Shown piece by piece: positions 18,225 to 26,465 of a DNA stretch of 32,562 nt. The stretch is from Terriglobia bacterium (lineage in GTDB: Bacteria; Acidobacteriota; Terriglobia; Terriglobales; Acidobacteriaceae), in assembly GCA_021325035.1 (NCBI GenBank), contig JAJPHW010000133.1, positions 1 to 32,562 on the forward strand, read 5' to 3'. The notes under the pieces are model-generated. The model was not told the origin of the DNA. It ran no database searches and saw only the letters and a program-made list of their open reading frames with translations. The position numbers were made by a program, and so were the translations under genes. How positions within the stretch are numbered: position 1 is the stretch's first letter; each line of letters starts with the position of its first letter.

Positions 18225-19235
18225 CTAGGCCATTAATGGGGCAATCGAAAAACTCTCCAAGAAGCCATCGTTGTCAAACTTAAAATCTGTCGCCTGAGTC
18301 AAGAATTGCGCTAGGACGCTCCAAATATCGGCCCTGAGCAATGTCCACTTTTCATCGTGGGGCGCCTTCTCAATCAAGCGAAGCGATCTCGCAGTGGTGA
18401 CCCGACGTGATCGTCCGGCAGCCGATAACAAAAGCTCTTTGGTCAAATACTTGGAGAGATAGCACGAGATTTTGTGAACGTCGACGAACCGAATATCGAC
18501 AACCGTCCCGCCGCCAAGAGCGCTCCAGCTTTCGCGAATCCATTGCCACTCAACGAATCGATCAACTAAAACGTGGAGGTGAGGTGTACCGTTCCGCTGG
18601 AATTCAAGAACAGCGATGTACTTTATGGCAGACCCGAATTTCCGCCGCAGATAGAGCCGGAACTTATTGAAAACGCGACGCAAATAGCGAACCGGCTCGC
18701 CTTTGACGCGAACGGGGTCAAGAGTTAGCGTGAGAAATCGGCAAAGCTGCTCGCTCTCCGCCAACCGCTGAATGTGAAATTTGTACAATCGAGCCTTGCG
18801 TGGCCCGCAGAGACTGCACCCCCATGTTTTGCAGTTAACACGGATTGCTCTTTGAGTTCCATTTTCCGCAGAACCTATGACTGTCCAGACCCCGCAGTAA
18901 GATTTCCGCCCAAGTACGTGATTAATCGGTCGCGTGTATTTGTTTCGATTATTCTTAAGATAGTCAAGAGAAGAAACCAACCCCTGCTGCGTCCCTTCGC
19001 TCCGCAGTACGGCGCTCGCTTCGCGACCGCCGCTGAGAACTCCGTTCTCAGACTCTTGCCCACTTTTACGCTGAGAAGTGTTAACAACAAAATTTGATGG
19101 GCAAGCCTCCGAGTTTCGTTCGGCTGTTAGTGGAGTTGTAGGCTCTCTCAGCACCGGACAGGAGTGGTCAACCTGTTCGCCGGAATTGGATCGAACCGCA
19201 CCCCGCTTGCCCGCGTTGAATTCTTCATTCTTCAC
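18225..19235 (-). CDS. Rolling-circle replication initiator (HUH endonuclease-like Rep)
   Basis: 336 residues. After a poorly conserved N-terminal region of about 90 residues comes a zinc-like segment C135-x4-C140-x2-C143 (NCKTWGCSLCGPRKA). The HUH-type motif is GTPHLHVLVD (His219, His221), and the catalytic Tyr motif is YLSKYLTKE (Tyr259 or Tyr263, with Lys262/266). This order matches plasmid/phage rolling-circle Rep proteins, which nick the origin and bind its 5' end covalently. The start used is a GTG at 19235 without an obvious ribosome-binding site, and the real start may be internal. It leads the operon that ends with the integrase and diverges from the gene at 19250 with a 14-bp gap. 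No origin was identified. Confidence 0.8.
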   Translation of the reverse strand: MKNEEFNAGKRGAVRSNSGEQVDHSCPVLREPTTPLTAERNSEACPSNFVVNTSQRKSGQESENGVLSGGREASAVLRSEGTQQGLVSSLDYLKNNRNKYTRPINHVLGRKSYCGVWTVIGSAENGTQRAIRVNCKTWGCSLCGPRKARLYKFHIQRLAESEQLCRFLTLTLDPVRVKGEPVRYLRRVFNKFRLYLRRKFGSAIKYIAVLEFQRNGTPHLHVLVDRFVEWQWIRESWSALGGGTVVDIRFVDVHKISCYLSKYLTKELLLSAAGRSRRVTTARSLRLIEKAPHDEKWTLLRADIWSVLAQFLTQATDFKFDNDGFLESFSIAPLMA

Positions 19236-19249
19236 AAGCCGAGCGTAGA

Positions 19250-19975
19250 ATGACCAACATCCCTATGTCTGTTTCATCTCGCAGCGCCAAATTGAAACGA
19301 AAACCTCAGCAAAATAGTTGGCGAGGCAAACTCAGCCCCGCAGGAATTCAATACATCGAGAAACAACGATTGGCGCGGACAGTCGCAAAAGTCGTCCGTA
19401 AACAACCAACCATCAATGTTGTGGAAGAGGTGATTTCTAAGCTAGGAGAGATGTCCACACGATTTGCAAAGAGTGAACGTGATTCCGCCGAATCCGCCAA
19501 ATGGGAGAAACTAGTTGAATCAAAACTGCGCGAAATTCTCTACGAAGAAACCCCTTCTGTACAACACATCTCGACCTTCATCTCCGATGTGTTGGAACAC
19601 ATGGGCCCAGTGGCTAATAAGGCTGTAACCCTTATTTTGGCCATTCCGATTCATTTCCTATGGAGCACAATCGCGGATGTTCGTAAGCGACAATTCGGAA
19701 ATGCAAAGCTTACACCTCGCGAATCATTGTGGGTGCTAGGTACGGCGCTGGTAGAGATCGGCAAGGTTTGTCGTACCGGCGATACAACGCCGATAACCAA
19801 AGGGCGAGGAAACCCAGACTTGATTGATACGATTAAAGCGATTCGAAGGCATCAACGAGGGAAGCTATCCTATCGAGAGCTTAAGGATGCGATCGACTAT
19901 ACGGGTCTGCATTGCCCCCAAATAGATCAGCTGCGTCTCTTTGAATTCCGCGCTCGAAAAGGTAACCGATTGTAA
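19250..19975 (+). CDS. Island hypothetical protein with a hydrophobic central segment
   Basis: 241 residues, basic N-terminus (SRSAKLKRKPQQ). A helical acidic region is at about 60-100, a hydrophobic stretch at about 124-142 (around AVTLILAIPIHFLW) that could be a membrane helix or buried core, and a helical C-terminus. It is divergent from the Rep gene with only 14 bp between start codons, so its promoter must lie inside the Rep 5' coding region. It may therefore be co-regulated with replication. The family was not recognised. Confidence 0.6.
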   Translation: MTNIPMSVSSRSAKLKRKPQQNSWRGKLSPAGIQYIEKQRLARTVAKVVRKQPTINVVEEVISKLGEMSTRFAKSERDSAESAKWEKLVESKLREILYEETPSVQHISTFISDVLEHMGPVANKAVTLILAIPIHFLWSTIADVRKRQFGNAKLTPRESLWVLGTALVEIGKVCRTGDTTPITKGRGNPDLIDTIKAIRRHQRGKLSYRELKDAIDYTGLHCPQIDQLRLFEFRARKGNRL

Positions 19976-20031
19976 GTCAGATACATTCAGGTATTTTCCA
20001 AGAGCGAGGAATTTTCTCATGGAATGCAAAC

Positions 20032-21267
20032 CTAGCGCGGAATGGGGCTAATACCCTCTTCTCTTGCCTTCTTGATGTCAATGAGACCGTAACTAGGATC
20101 GTTATTACCTAGTTTTGGCGAGACTTCTAACTTGAATTCCTGATCGCCTTTTTTGGTGGCGGCAGCGAATTCGGTGTAAGAAATCGTCGATTGCAACCAT
20201 TGGCGGTCGTGGCGGGGAAATGGCTTGTCTACGAGTGCGACTGGGTTTCCACTGCCTAGCATTGTAGTTTCCAAAAATTCCAAACTGTTCAAGGTTCCAT
20301 GACTCCGAGGATCGAGATAATAGCCCACAAACATGTGCCCTGGCTTTCTCACCAATACCGGAAAAATACCGATTTTGTATAAGACGGAAGCAAAGAGTAC
20401 CGATCCATCGACGCAGTTTGCTTGATCCATTCGGAAAGTCTCATCTACAAAACGCACACTCTGACTCCGCACGTTATCTGAAAAACCCGAGGCCGTGGTG
20501 ATGCTCGAATACTTGACCCTGTGACGTTGGAGAACATTCCATATTGCGAAGACTTGCATACGCACATCGTCAGCCGAGGCCTTGCCTTGGCGGTAACCAG
20601 TGATCTGTTGCACCGCACCCCATTCCAATGATTCTTTCAGAATCTCGTCAATGATGGGGCTATTTTCATTCACGAACGCGGCGAAGAGTCTCGATTGATC
20701 GGTAATATGGCCTTCTTCGTCTTTTACGGCTACTGGAATGTCGTTCACTGCACGAATCTGGAGGCGGCTAGTCTTTTGCCCGAGGTCGAGGCCGTCGGCC
20801 TTTACGTTCACCACAATAGTCGCTGGGCTAGGTTCATCGTTATACGCGAGTTTATGCATGTCCCATCGCGGTGTTGGAGCAATCAAGTATTCCTGCCCTG
20901 CATTCTCAAGAGTCACATCGCAAGAACTTGCGTCGATGAAAAATCCGTCAACTTTCACTTCGACGTGGACGCGAGAGGCAGGCGTTGAAGATTTGACTTT
21001 GACTCGAAAAGAGCTACGAGGATCACAGAGGATGGGACTTGCTCCCTTCGACTGCATCCCTCCCACGGCAAGAATTTTAGCCGGGAACATCTGAGTAGGA
21101 AGTACGGGTTCCCAAGTAAGGCTCACAATCTCTTGCGGCACACTGTAAATAGAACCAATGACCACAGTTACGCAAAGAATGACCAAGGCGCTGGCATAGG
21201 CCCTTCGGTATTTGTGGAACGCTCGTGAATTGTCGGATGCGTCACAGTGTCGGTTCGGTTGAAGCAT
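20032..21267 (-). CDS. Membrane-anchored transglutaminase-like protein
   Basis: 411 residues. One N-terminal membrane helix (about 25-43) is followed by an extracytoplasmic beta-rich region (about 60-170). A transglutaminase-like domain comes next, with a plausible Cys-His-Asp triad at Cys285 (QANCVDGSVLFASVLY), His311 (GHMFVGYY) and Asp319 (YYLDP). Such folds act as peptidases or transamidases, and some are non-catalytic. The substrate is unknown. The start ATG at 21267 has GAGGGAT about 6 nt upstream. It lies in the island next to an XRE regulator on the other strand. The family call rests on the Cys/His/Asp spacing and surrounding pattern. Confidence 0.65.
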   Translation of the reverse strand: MLQPNRHCDASDNSRAFHKYRRAYASALVILCVTVVIGSIYSVPQEIVSLTWEPVLPTQMFPAKILAVGGMQSKGASPILCDPRSSFRVKVKSSTPASRVHVEVKVDGFFIDASSCDVTLENAGQEYLIAPTPRWDMHKLAYNDEPSPATIVVNVKADGLDLGQKTSRLQIRAVNDIPVAVKDEEGHITDQSRLFAAFVNENSPIIDEILKESLEWGAVQQITGYRQGKASADDVRMQVFAIWNVLQRHRVKYSSITTASGFSDNVRSQSVRFVDETFRMDQANCVDGSVLFASVLYKIGIFPVLVRKPGHMFVGYYLDPRSHGTLNSLEFLETTMLGSGNPVALVDKPFPRHDRQWLQSTISYTEFAAATKKGDQEFKLEVSPKLGNNDPSYGLIDIKKAREEGISPIPR

Positions 21268-21363
21268 GCTGCCATCCCTCTATTCAACGAATGTAAGACC
21301 TACGTCAGAGCGTCCTATGACAGAGCGTGGACGACGGCAAAGGATAGCTCGATTGTATGAAGG

Positions 21364-21579
21364 ATGCAAGATGCTATTGTAGTCAGAAAAAAGTTGGGAA
21401 TGCGTGTTCGGAAACTCCGCGAATCGCGAGATTGGTCGCAGGAAGAACTAGCACACCAAAGCGGACTTGCTCGTTCTTTCACGGGAGCTATCGAGCGCGG
21501 CGAAAAGGACCTACGCCTGACAACCCTCGTTAAGCTGGCAAATACGTTCAAAATTCCAGTGAATCAGCTTTTCAAATAA
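21364..21579 (+). CDS. XRE-family helix-turn-helix regulator
   Basis: 71 residues comprising one Cro/C1-type HTH: GMRVRKLRESRDWSQEELAH, SGLARSFTGAIERGEKDLRL and LVKLANTFKIPVNQLFK give the five-helix pattern. It probably represses island genes. The promoter region upstream (21268-21363) is shared with the divergent transglutaminase-like gene, which is a possible target. Met13 is an alternative start; the first ATG at 21364 gives the usual short N-terminal extension. Confidence 0.9.
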   Translation: MQDAIVVRKKLGMRVRKLRESRDWSQEELAHQSGLARSFTGAIERGEKDLRLTTLVKLANTFKIPVNQLFK

Positions 21580-21673
21580 AAGACTTGTTGATCCGAGCCC
21601 TAGTGCAGATAAAACAACACTGAAAGGAATAGAGTGGGCGTAATTTGTTGCTAGTATTTGCTTCGATTCAACC

Positions 21674-22381
21674 CTAAAACAATGATTCCTGTTCAATCTC
21701 TTTTTCGGCTACGCGCTCCGAGCAAGCTGGATCATCGTTTTTCGGATCGTTCACGCGATTGCTGACGCGGCGACATTCCATAAGTGTAGCGTCGTAAGGT
21801 GTGAGCATCGAAAATAAACTTTCCTCGTTGTGAAATTTCGGATCGAGCCACAGATCGTAATTCTCAGGGCCAAGGATCACCGGCATTCGGTCGTGAATAT
21901 CCGCGACGAGAGAATTCGGCTTGGTCGTCAGGATCGTACAGCTTTCGATTATCTCCTTGCTGGGCGAGCGCCATCTGTCCCATAACCCTGCGAATGCAAA
22001 CACGTCCCCATGTCCGATCTGAAAGCAATAGGGTTGTTTAGATTTTCTGTTTAGTTTCCATTCATAGAATCCGTCAGCGGGGATAAGGCACCTTTGAGAT
22101 TTGAACGGCTCTCTGAACGCTGGTGTCGTAGTGACAGTTTCCGACCGTGCGTTAATCCTTCGTGCAGAGCTAGACAAATTCTTAGACCATGAGGGAACGA
22201 GTCCCCAACGCATCGAAGACGCCCTACGAATGGGTTTGTCCGGTTCCTGCCGGATCACAAGAACGGGTTGAGTAGGGGCGATGTTGTAACGTGGGACTAT
22301 CTCATAGTCCGAATCAAAATGAACTTGAAACATCTCTTCGAGAATCTGACGTGACCGTGATTGTCTAAATCGACCGCACAT
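21674..22381 (-). CDS. SRAP-family abasic-site protein (YedK/HMCES type)
   Basis: 235 residues with MCGRF at the start, where Cys2 becomes the N-terminal residue after Met removal. NARSET (Asn77), DGFYEW (Glu107) and IHDRMPVIL (His163) match the catalytic positions of E. coli YedK (Cys2, Asn75, Glu105, His160). Known members form a thiazolidine crosslink with abasic sites in single-stranded DNA and shield them. Its presence on a mobile element with a rolling-circle Rep, which makes ssDNA, is suggestive. The C-terminal tail is Asp/Glu/Asn-rich. The family is strongly supported; the element-specific role is inferred. Confidence 0.93.
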   Translation of the reverse strand: MCGRFRQSRSRQILEEMFQVHFDSDYEIVPRYNIAPTQPVLVIRQEPDKPIRRASSMRWGLVPSWSKNLSSSARRINARSETVTTTPAFREPFKSQRCLIPADGFYEWKLNRKSKQPYCFQIGHGDVFAFAGLWDRWRSPSKEIIESCTILTTKPNSLVADIHDRMPVILGPENYDLWLDPKFHNEESLFSMLTPYDATLMECRRVSNRVNDPKNDDPACSERVAEKEIEQESLF

Positions 22382-22480
22382 AAGCGATTATCCCGAAGCG
22401 CCCGCAAATTCAGATTTACAGCGGATTCGACTGATCAAATTACCATTTCTCCGGCGACTAAAGATCGGGGGAAATAAAAA

Positions 22481-22670
22481 ATGACAATCCGCATCCAGGC
22501 GGCCAGTTCTCTTCGGATGTCAACGGAGCGGCAACAGTATTCGTTGGAATACTAAGCTGAATTTATAGAAAAATACGCAGAAATGAATGGGCTTTACGTC
22601 GTAGAAACATATTCGATGGTGCAAAATCGGGTGTCATCTTTCGCCAGCGGAAGGGTCTTCGAATAGCGTT
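22481..22670 (+). pseudogene. Degraded N-terminal fragment of a serine resolvase/recombinase
   Basis: From the ATG at 22481 the frame reads ...LRMSTERQQYSLEY-stop-AEFIEKYAEMNGLYVVETYS. It then continues one frame over as DGAKSGVIFRQRKGLR. This is the conserved start of a serine recombinase (R-M-S-T-E-x-Q ... YS-x-N-Q ... YSD-x-G-K-S-G) carrying an in-frame stop and a frameshift. Only about 60 codons remain. A GGGGGA site before the ATG is retained. It marks a former recombinase gene unrelated to the intact integrase at the left end. Confidence 0.65.
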
Positions 22671-22681
22671 TGGGAGCAAAC

Positions 22682-22709
22682 AAAAGCCCTCATTGTGTGA
22701 GGGCTTTTT
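22682..22709 (+). terminator. Rho-independent terminator
   Basis: An 11-bp stem AAAAGCCCTCA/TGAGGGCTTTT (22682-22692 and 22698-22708) with a 5-nt loop ends in TTTTT. It follows the resolvase relic and precedes the membrane coiled-coil gene, shielding it from read-through. The A-tract on the other side could let it act in both directions. Confidence 0.8.
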
Positions 22710-22823
22710 CCGTCGTAAACTGCTCGAATTGTGGTGAAGCTTTGACGATTACTGTAGGCCTGGAATTTGTTTGTGTCAACGACACCATTACCGGGGAAGT
22801 TTAAGCGAAATTCGTTTCTATCT

Positions 22824-24050
22824 ATGCTTTGCTCACTTAAACTTTCGCCACTTAACCCGAGTCTTGCCCACGATCTGAGCAAGATGATGCGGAGGGACTT
22901 AGACACATGGTCTAGCTGGTGGTTTTGGATACTAGTCGGCTCGACAATTGCCGTAGTTATTGGCGTCCTCTGCGAAGCTCCTGAAATTTGGCAAGAGGTC
23001 GGATTAAGTCGAAAGACCGTGGCAGGTATCAGAAGATTTTGGTACTTCCGGGTACGAAAAATTGACCTAAACGGTTGGGAGAGGCTTTGCCCGGAGCTTA
23101 TAACAACGAATGAACGCCACAGAAAATTAATAGTGCTGGCAGGATTCGTCGGTTGGACGTTCGTTGCGCTCGGCGTCGCCGGAGAAGGGTTTGCTGAGTA
23201 TTTTGTAAACGATGCTGAAACTAATCTTCGTGCTTTCGACCAAGCCGAGCTAGTTGAGACGCAGCAATCCGCTAATTCTGCGGCATTTGCGGCATCGCTT
23301 GCCGATACTTTTGCAGACAAAGCAGACGCCACCGCTAAACGTGCGCTCGGCAAATCCGAAGCTGCTGTATCTGCGGCCAGCAACGCCGAACGTTCGCTGG
23401 GGAAGGCAAAGGATGAGGCCGACAAAGCACAACAAGCATCACTAAGTGCCTTGAATCTTGCGACTGGCGCACGACAAAAAGCGGATTCATTTGAGGCCGA
23501 CATTAAATTCGTAAAGACGCAAGCGGAAGAGGCGAAAACAAAAATAGAAGAAGTAGTTGACGAGGCGAAGGAAGCTACAGAGGAACTACACCGAATCAAG
23601 GTTGATAGATCGCTGACAAATGAACCTTTATTTCTGAAAGAAGTCAGTAATTTTCCGGGCGCTGAGTACACGTTTTCTGGCGTTTCCCAAGATGAGGAAT
23701 CCGTAAAACTGCTTTTGCGGATTGATGAAGTCCTACAAAGGGCAGGATGGGTAAGGGTTAAGCCGAATGGAGTCGTTATGGGTCTGCCAGTATTTGCCAA
23801 GGAGCCTGACTTTATCGTTGCGGTAACAACGGGCACAGGCGTATTTGTCTCGATAGAATCCCTAGAATCTCCCGAGTCGATTAACCTCAGGCCCCGAATG
23901 AAATGGACACGACCTGTCCAAGCTGCTATGGGTTTAGCAGAAGCGTTAAATCTATGGATTTCCCCTAAGCAGGACGCGAAAACACTGACCGTTAATCGAG
24001 GAACGTCAGATATTGTCCAGATTACTGTTGGGAAAAAACCCATTAGATAA
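22824..24050 (+). CDS. Two-helix membrane protein with alanine-rich coiled coil and C-terminal domain
   Basis: 408 residues from the ATG at 22824. The frame is open upstream only to TTG/GTG codons, and ATGs at 22884 and 22887 are alternatives. Membrane helices lie at about 32-50 (WWFWILVGSTIAVVIGV) and 101-120 (KLIVLAGFVGWTFVALGVAG). A long Ala/Glu/Lys-rich coiled coil (about 125-255) follows, then a globular C-terminal domain (about 265-408) ending with ...QITVGKKPIR. The domain order suggests a membrane-tethered sensor or scaffold, and the family is not named. Its coiled-coil codons create a long serine-rich antisense frame (22634-24121) that is not a gene. Confidence 0.75.
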   Translation: MLCSLKLSPLNPSLAHDLSKMMRRDLDTWSSWWFWILVGSTIAVVIGVLCEAPEIWQEVGLSRKTVAGIRRFWYFRVRKIDLNGWERLCPELITTNERHRKLIVLAGFVGWTFVALGVAGEGFAEYFVNDAETNLRAFDQAELVETQQSANSAAFAASLADTFADKADATAKRALGKSEAAVSAASNAERSLGKAKDEADKAQQASLSALNLATGARQKADSFEADIKFVKTQAEEAKTKIEEVVDEAKEATEELHRIKVDRSLTNEPLFLKEVSNFPGAEYTFSGVSQDEESVKLLLRIDEVLQRAGWVRVKPNGVVMGLPVFAKEPDFIVAVTTGTGVFVSIESLESPESINLRPRMKWTRPVQAAMGLAEALNLWISPKQDAKTLTVNRGTSDIVQITVGKKPIR

Positions 24051-24128
24051 ACAAACAACAACACCGTTGATGGGTGCCCAGTGCGTCGAACGTTTACCCT
24101 GCGGGCGCGAAACGGCACCACTACCGAT

Positions 24129-24317
24129 CTACTGCTTAGTCCGCCACACGTGATCTCGCACTTGATAAATATCTTTAAGTGGCCATGACAAATCTTTCAC
24201 TACGCCATTCTGTATAACGCTTACATTCACCGCTTCTTCTACTGGCGATGCCGCGTAAAGAACGAACCAGTCATTAATGGTATCGCCTGCTTTGGGGCAT
24301 TGCTGATTTTCAGCCAT
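24129..24317 (-). CDS. Small hypothetical protein (62 residues)
   Basis: The ATG at 24317 is preceded by AGGAAG at an 8-nt spacing, which supports expression. The 62-residue product is soluble and near neutral (AGDTINDWFVLYAASPVEEA...). No family was recognised. It converges on the membrane coiled-coil gene, and the space between stop codons is about 78 bp. Confidence 0.5.
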   Translation of the reverse strand: MAENQQCPKAGDTINDWFVLYAASPVEEAVNVSVIQNGVVKDLSWPLKDIYQVRDHVWRTKQ

Positions 24318-24428
24318 ACTGCCACTTCCTACCTAGAATGATTGTCCTAATCTCTTAGAGCAAACAACTTACTTTGGTCACCCCGTTGAAAACAACGTCC
24401 GTTCCCATGTCGGTAGGTTGCCCTATTG

Positions 24429-24590
24429 GTGCGCTGGTGGGCTTTGTTTGGCACGCTTTCAGAGCCGGAATCATTAACTCCAAAGGAAATAATCGACCGA
24501 TTCAAAAAGGTCTTCGGCAGGGATATAACACCCGCAGAGCGAAAAAGTTTATTCTTCGATGAACCCCAACTAGGGAGGAAACCTACCTAA
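24429..24590 (+). CDS. Possible 53-residue protein or gene relic
   Basis: The frame reads LSEPESLTPKEIIDRFKKVF followed by GRDITPAERKSLFFDEPQLGRKP, a convincing helical small-protein sequence. No good ATG is present; GTG at 24429 or TTG at 24444 are the candidate starts, and a stop lies at 24414-24416. It may be a short real gene or the C-terminal remnant of a longer one. It ends overlapping the stop of the minus-strand gene at 24587. Confidence 0.35.
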   Translation: MRWWALFGTLSEPESLTPKEIIDRFKKVFGRDITPAERKSLFFDEPQLGRKPT

Positions 24591-24754
24591 ACGGCTTTTT
24601 CTGTTTCTCGTTGCCGCAGAACCCTAAGGCGTCGCTTCTTCTCTTCGAGCAGCCGATCTATCTCCTTCGCAAGCTCGATGAGTTTTTCCGAGTCTTGTTC
24701 ATTCGCGGCTTGTTCGCACAGTTCCATCCAGCGTTCTTTTTTTTCTCCCTTCAT
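24587..24754 (-). CDS. Small helical protein (55 residues)
   Basis: From the ATG at 24754 (GGAG 8 nt upstream) it encodes MKGEKKERWMELCEQAANEQ and continues as a charged helix with DSEKLIELAKEIDRLLEEKKRR. A longer start at 24784 lacks this site. The sequence resembles short uncharacterised helical proteins common in Acidobacteria-like genomes. I base this on pattern memory and cannot name a family. Function unknown. Confidence 0.6.
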   Translation of the reverse strand: MKGEKKERWMELCEQAANEQDSEKLIELAKEIDRLLEEKKRRLRVLRQRETEKAV

Positions 24755-24784
24755 TGGCTTATCTCCTACATAAGTCAAACCCAA

Positions 24785-25100
24785 AAAACATGAGAAAGTT
24801 TATACCCAATTGCCTGAATCCTAGAGAGGCAAAGACCCTACTTCCTAATAGGGCGTTAACGGAGAACTCTTAGTGTTTCCTCAAAAACTCTACGGGTATA
24901 TTGCTTACGAAGCCGGGGAAGGCCGCAGGCAATAGCGTCAACGAACCGATAGGACACCACCCTTGCGTTTCATTTGCGAACTGCGCCAAAATGTCGGCAC
25001 ACTGCCGTCCATTAGGCAGTAAGACCCACAAATTACTAATGCAAGCTGCTGAATCTAAACCCCGATCTGTGCTGGGCACGAAAATGCCCTGTTTCCCTCT
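24785..25100. other. Gap without a supported gene
   Basis: No convincing gene is visible in this 316-bp stretch. A minus-strand frame (24870-25079, GTG start, 69 residues) reads like a plausible short protein (LLPNGRQCADILAQF...), but it has no ribosome-binding site at normal spacing. I leave it uncalled. Confidence 0.5.
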
Positions 25101-25352
25101 ATGTCGAACTTCAACGAAGCTGAGGCTATTACCAGGATCGAGGCCTTGGTGGCCGAACTCAAAGCTATCGAGCTATGGGATCGAGAGTACTTGAAACCAC
25201 CAAAGCCTTCCCCAGAGATGAAGGAGTCATTTATTGCACGAGGGTTGAGAAGAACTGAGATCCTCACCGATTTGCGCAGAATCATCTCAGAAATTGAGAA
25301 ATATCACCGGATCATTGCCGTTTGGAGCGATCCGACAACTTTTTTCAGCTAG
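25101..25352 (+). CDS. Small helical hypothetical protein (83 residues)
   Basis: The 83-residue product is mostly helical, with an acidic N-terminal helix (NEAEAITRIEALVAELKAIE), a proline-containing turn (KPPKPSPEMK) and a second helix (RRTEILTDLRRIISEIEKYHR). No signal peptide, and no ribosome-binding site of quality is seen. It precedes the tyrosine recombinase by 48 bp on the same strand. The helical hairpin might be a DNA-binding or scaffold element, but this cannot be decided. Confidence 0.5.
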   Translation: MSNFNEAEAITRIEALVAELKAIELWDREYLKPPKPSPEMKESFIARGLRRTEILTDLRRIISEIEKYHRIIAVWSDPTTFFS

Positions 25353-25378
25353 CACTAAAGTCCTAGAAATTCTTGCCG

Positions 25379-25402
25379 ATAGTGCCTCTTAGGAGGCACT
25401 AT
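25379..25402 (+). promoter_or_regulatory. Hairpin sequestering the ribosome-binding site and start of the tyrosine recombinase
   Basis: A perfect 10-bp inverted repeat, ATAGTGCCTC (25379-25388) and GAGGCACTAT (25393-25402), with a TTAG loop. The right arm contains most of the Shine-Dalgarno AGGAGG (25391-25396) and the first two bases of the ATG at 25401. In RNA the site would be closed, which fits translational control. As DNA it is also a candidate operator or recombinase binding site. Confidence 0.7.
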
Positions 25403-26465
25403 GCCCAAATTTGAATCCCACAAAGCAGTAAATCTTGAAGCGGTTAAACGTCTTGCGCGATGGTTACATGCGCAAAATTATAGAGAGTCCACGATTCTCG
25501 GCTATTGCAGCACGGCGAGGAAGCTCTGCACTTTCGTTGGGGATCGCCCACTCCGTTCGGTTACTCCCATGCAAATCAGCGACTTCATCACTTCGACCTT
25601 GCCAACACAGTGGTCAGACAGTCGCGTTCACGATAAGTTAACAGCGCTCAGGTGTTTTTTCGATTTTTTATACTTGGGTGGTGTCGTCGACAGCGTTGCT
25701 CCTCGCTATTTGTCCGCGCGAGGTCGAATCAAAAAACTCCCACCTACGATCAGTCAGCCTCAAGCCCTCAAACTCATCAAGGCCGCGAAGACTCCGCGTG
25801 AGAAAGCAATAGTCGAGCTTTTTTATGCGACTGGAAGCCGCACAAAAGAAGTTGCTGAGATTAGAGTCGAAAACATTAACTTTAAAAAACGATGTTTTCC
25901 CGTACTCGCAAAACGGAAAGAGCGCATTGTCTATTTCGGCCCTGCGGCCCACGAAGCCCTAAAACTATATTTAGGCGAACGTAAATCGGGGTATCTGTTT
26001 CAAGATGAAATACGCCCACAACGCGGCATCCTTGCGTATCACAACGATGCGTGGTTGGCGACTTGGCGCGATCATCACGTCGGCATTAAGCATGGCCAGC
26101 GACGCAGCAAAGGCCTTGGAAGCACCAAAACAACGTCGCGTGCCCAAGCAAAAGCGCGATTCAAAGAACTGATGAAGACGATCAACCTCGTTCGCCCCAA
26201 ACCTGACCGACCCTTGACGAATTCGACTTTCAACCGAATCATCCAAGAAGTTGCTCGACGGGCCAAACTGGGTATCATCGTCACTCCCAAGATGCTCCGG
26301 CATAGTTTCGCCACACATCTTCTCGAACGGGGCGCGGATATTCGCGTGATCCAAGAACTCTTAGGCCACGCCTTCCTGACTTCGACCCAAGTCTATACCC
26401 GCGTTAGCAATCTACAGGCTGAGGAGACATTTCGTCTCTACCATCCAAGGGGAGGCCAGCAATGA
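25401..26465 (+). CDS. Tyrosine recombinase/phage-type integrase (XerC/D-like)
   Basis: 354 residues. An N-terminal SAM-like core-binding domain (about 10-95) is followed by the catalytic domain. Catalytic Arg147 lies in ATGSRTKEVAEI, Arg300 in TPKMLRHSFATH, His323 in ELLGHAF and the nucleophile Tyr332 in STQVYTRV. The position that is usually His in HxxR is Lys297. Between the two Arg boxes is an inserted Gly/Lys/Arg-rich segment (about 205-270) absent from compact XerC/D proteins. Expression is probably limited by the hairpin over its ribosome-binding site. The stop overlaps the next gene by 4 nt. It is probably a second recombination module of the composite island. Confidence 0.9.
   Translation: MPKFESHKAVNLEAVKRLARWLHAQNYRESTILGYCSTARKLCTFVGDRPLRSVTPMQISDFITSTLPTQWSDSRVHDKLTALRCFFDFLYLGGVVDSVAPRYLSARGRIKKLPPTISQPQALKLIKAAKTPREKAIVELFYATGSRTKEVAEIRVENINFKKRCFPVLAKRKERIVYFGPAAHEALKLYLGERKSGYLFQDEIRPQRGILAYHNDAWLATWRDHHVGIKHGQRRSKGLGSTKTTSRAQAKARFKELMKTINLVRPKPDRPLTNSTFNRIIQEVARRAKLGIIVTPKMLRHSFATHLLERGADIRVIQELLGHAFLTSTQVYTRVSNLQAEETFRLYHPRGGQQ

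Noticed and set aside
22634-24121. 495-residue minus-strand open frame
   Set aside because: It is antisense to the membrane coiled-coil gene. Its Ser/Ala/Phe-rich low-complexity sequence is what the Ala/Glu/Lys codons give in reverse.
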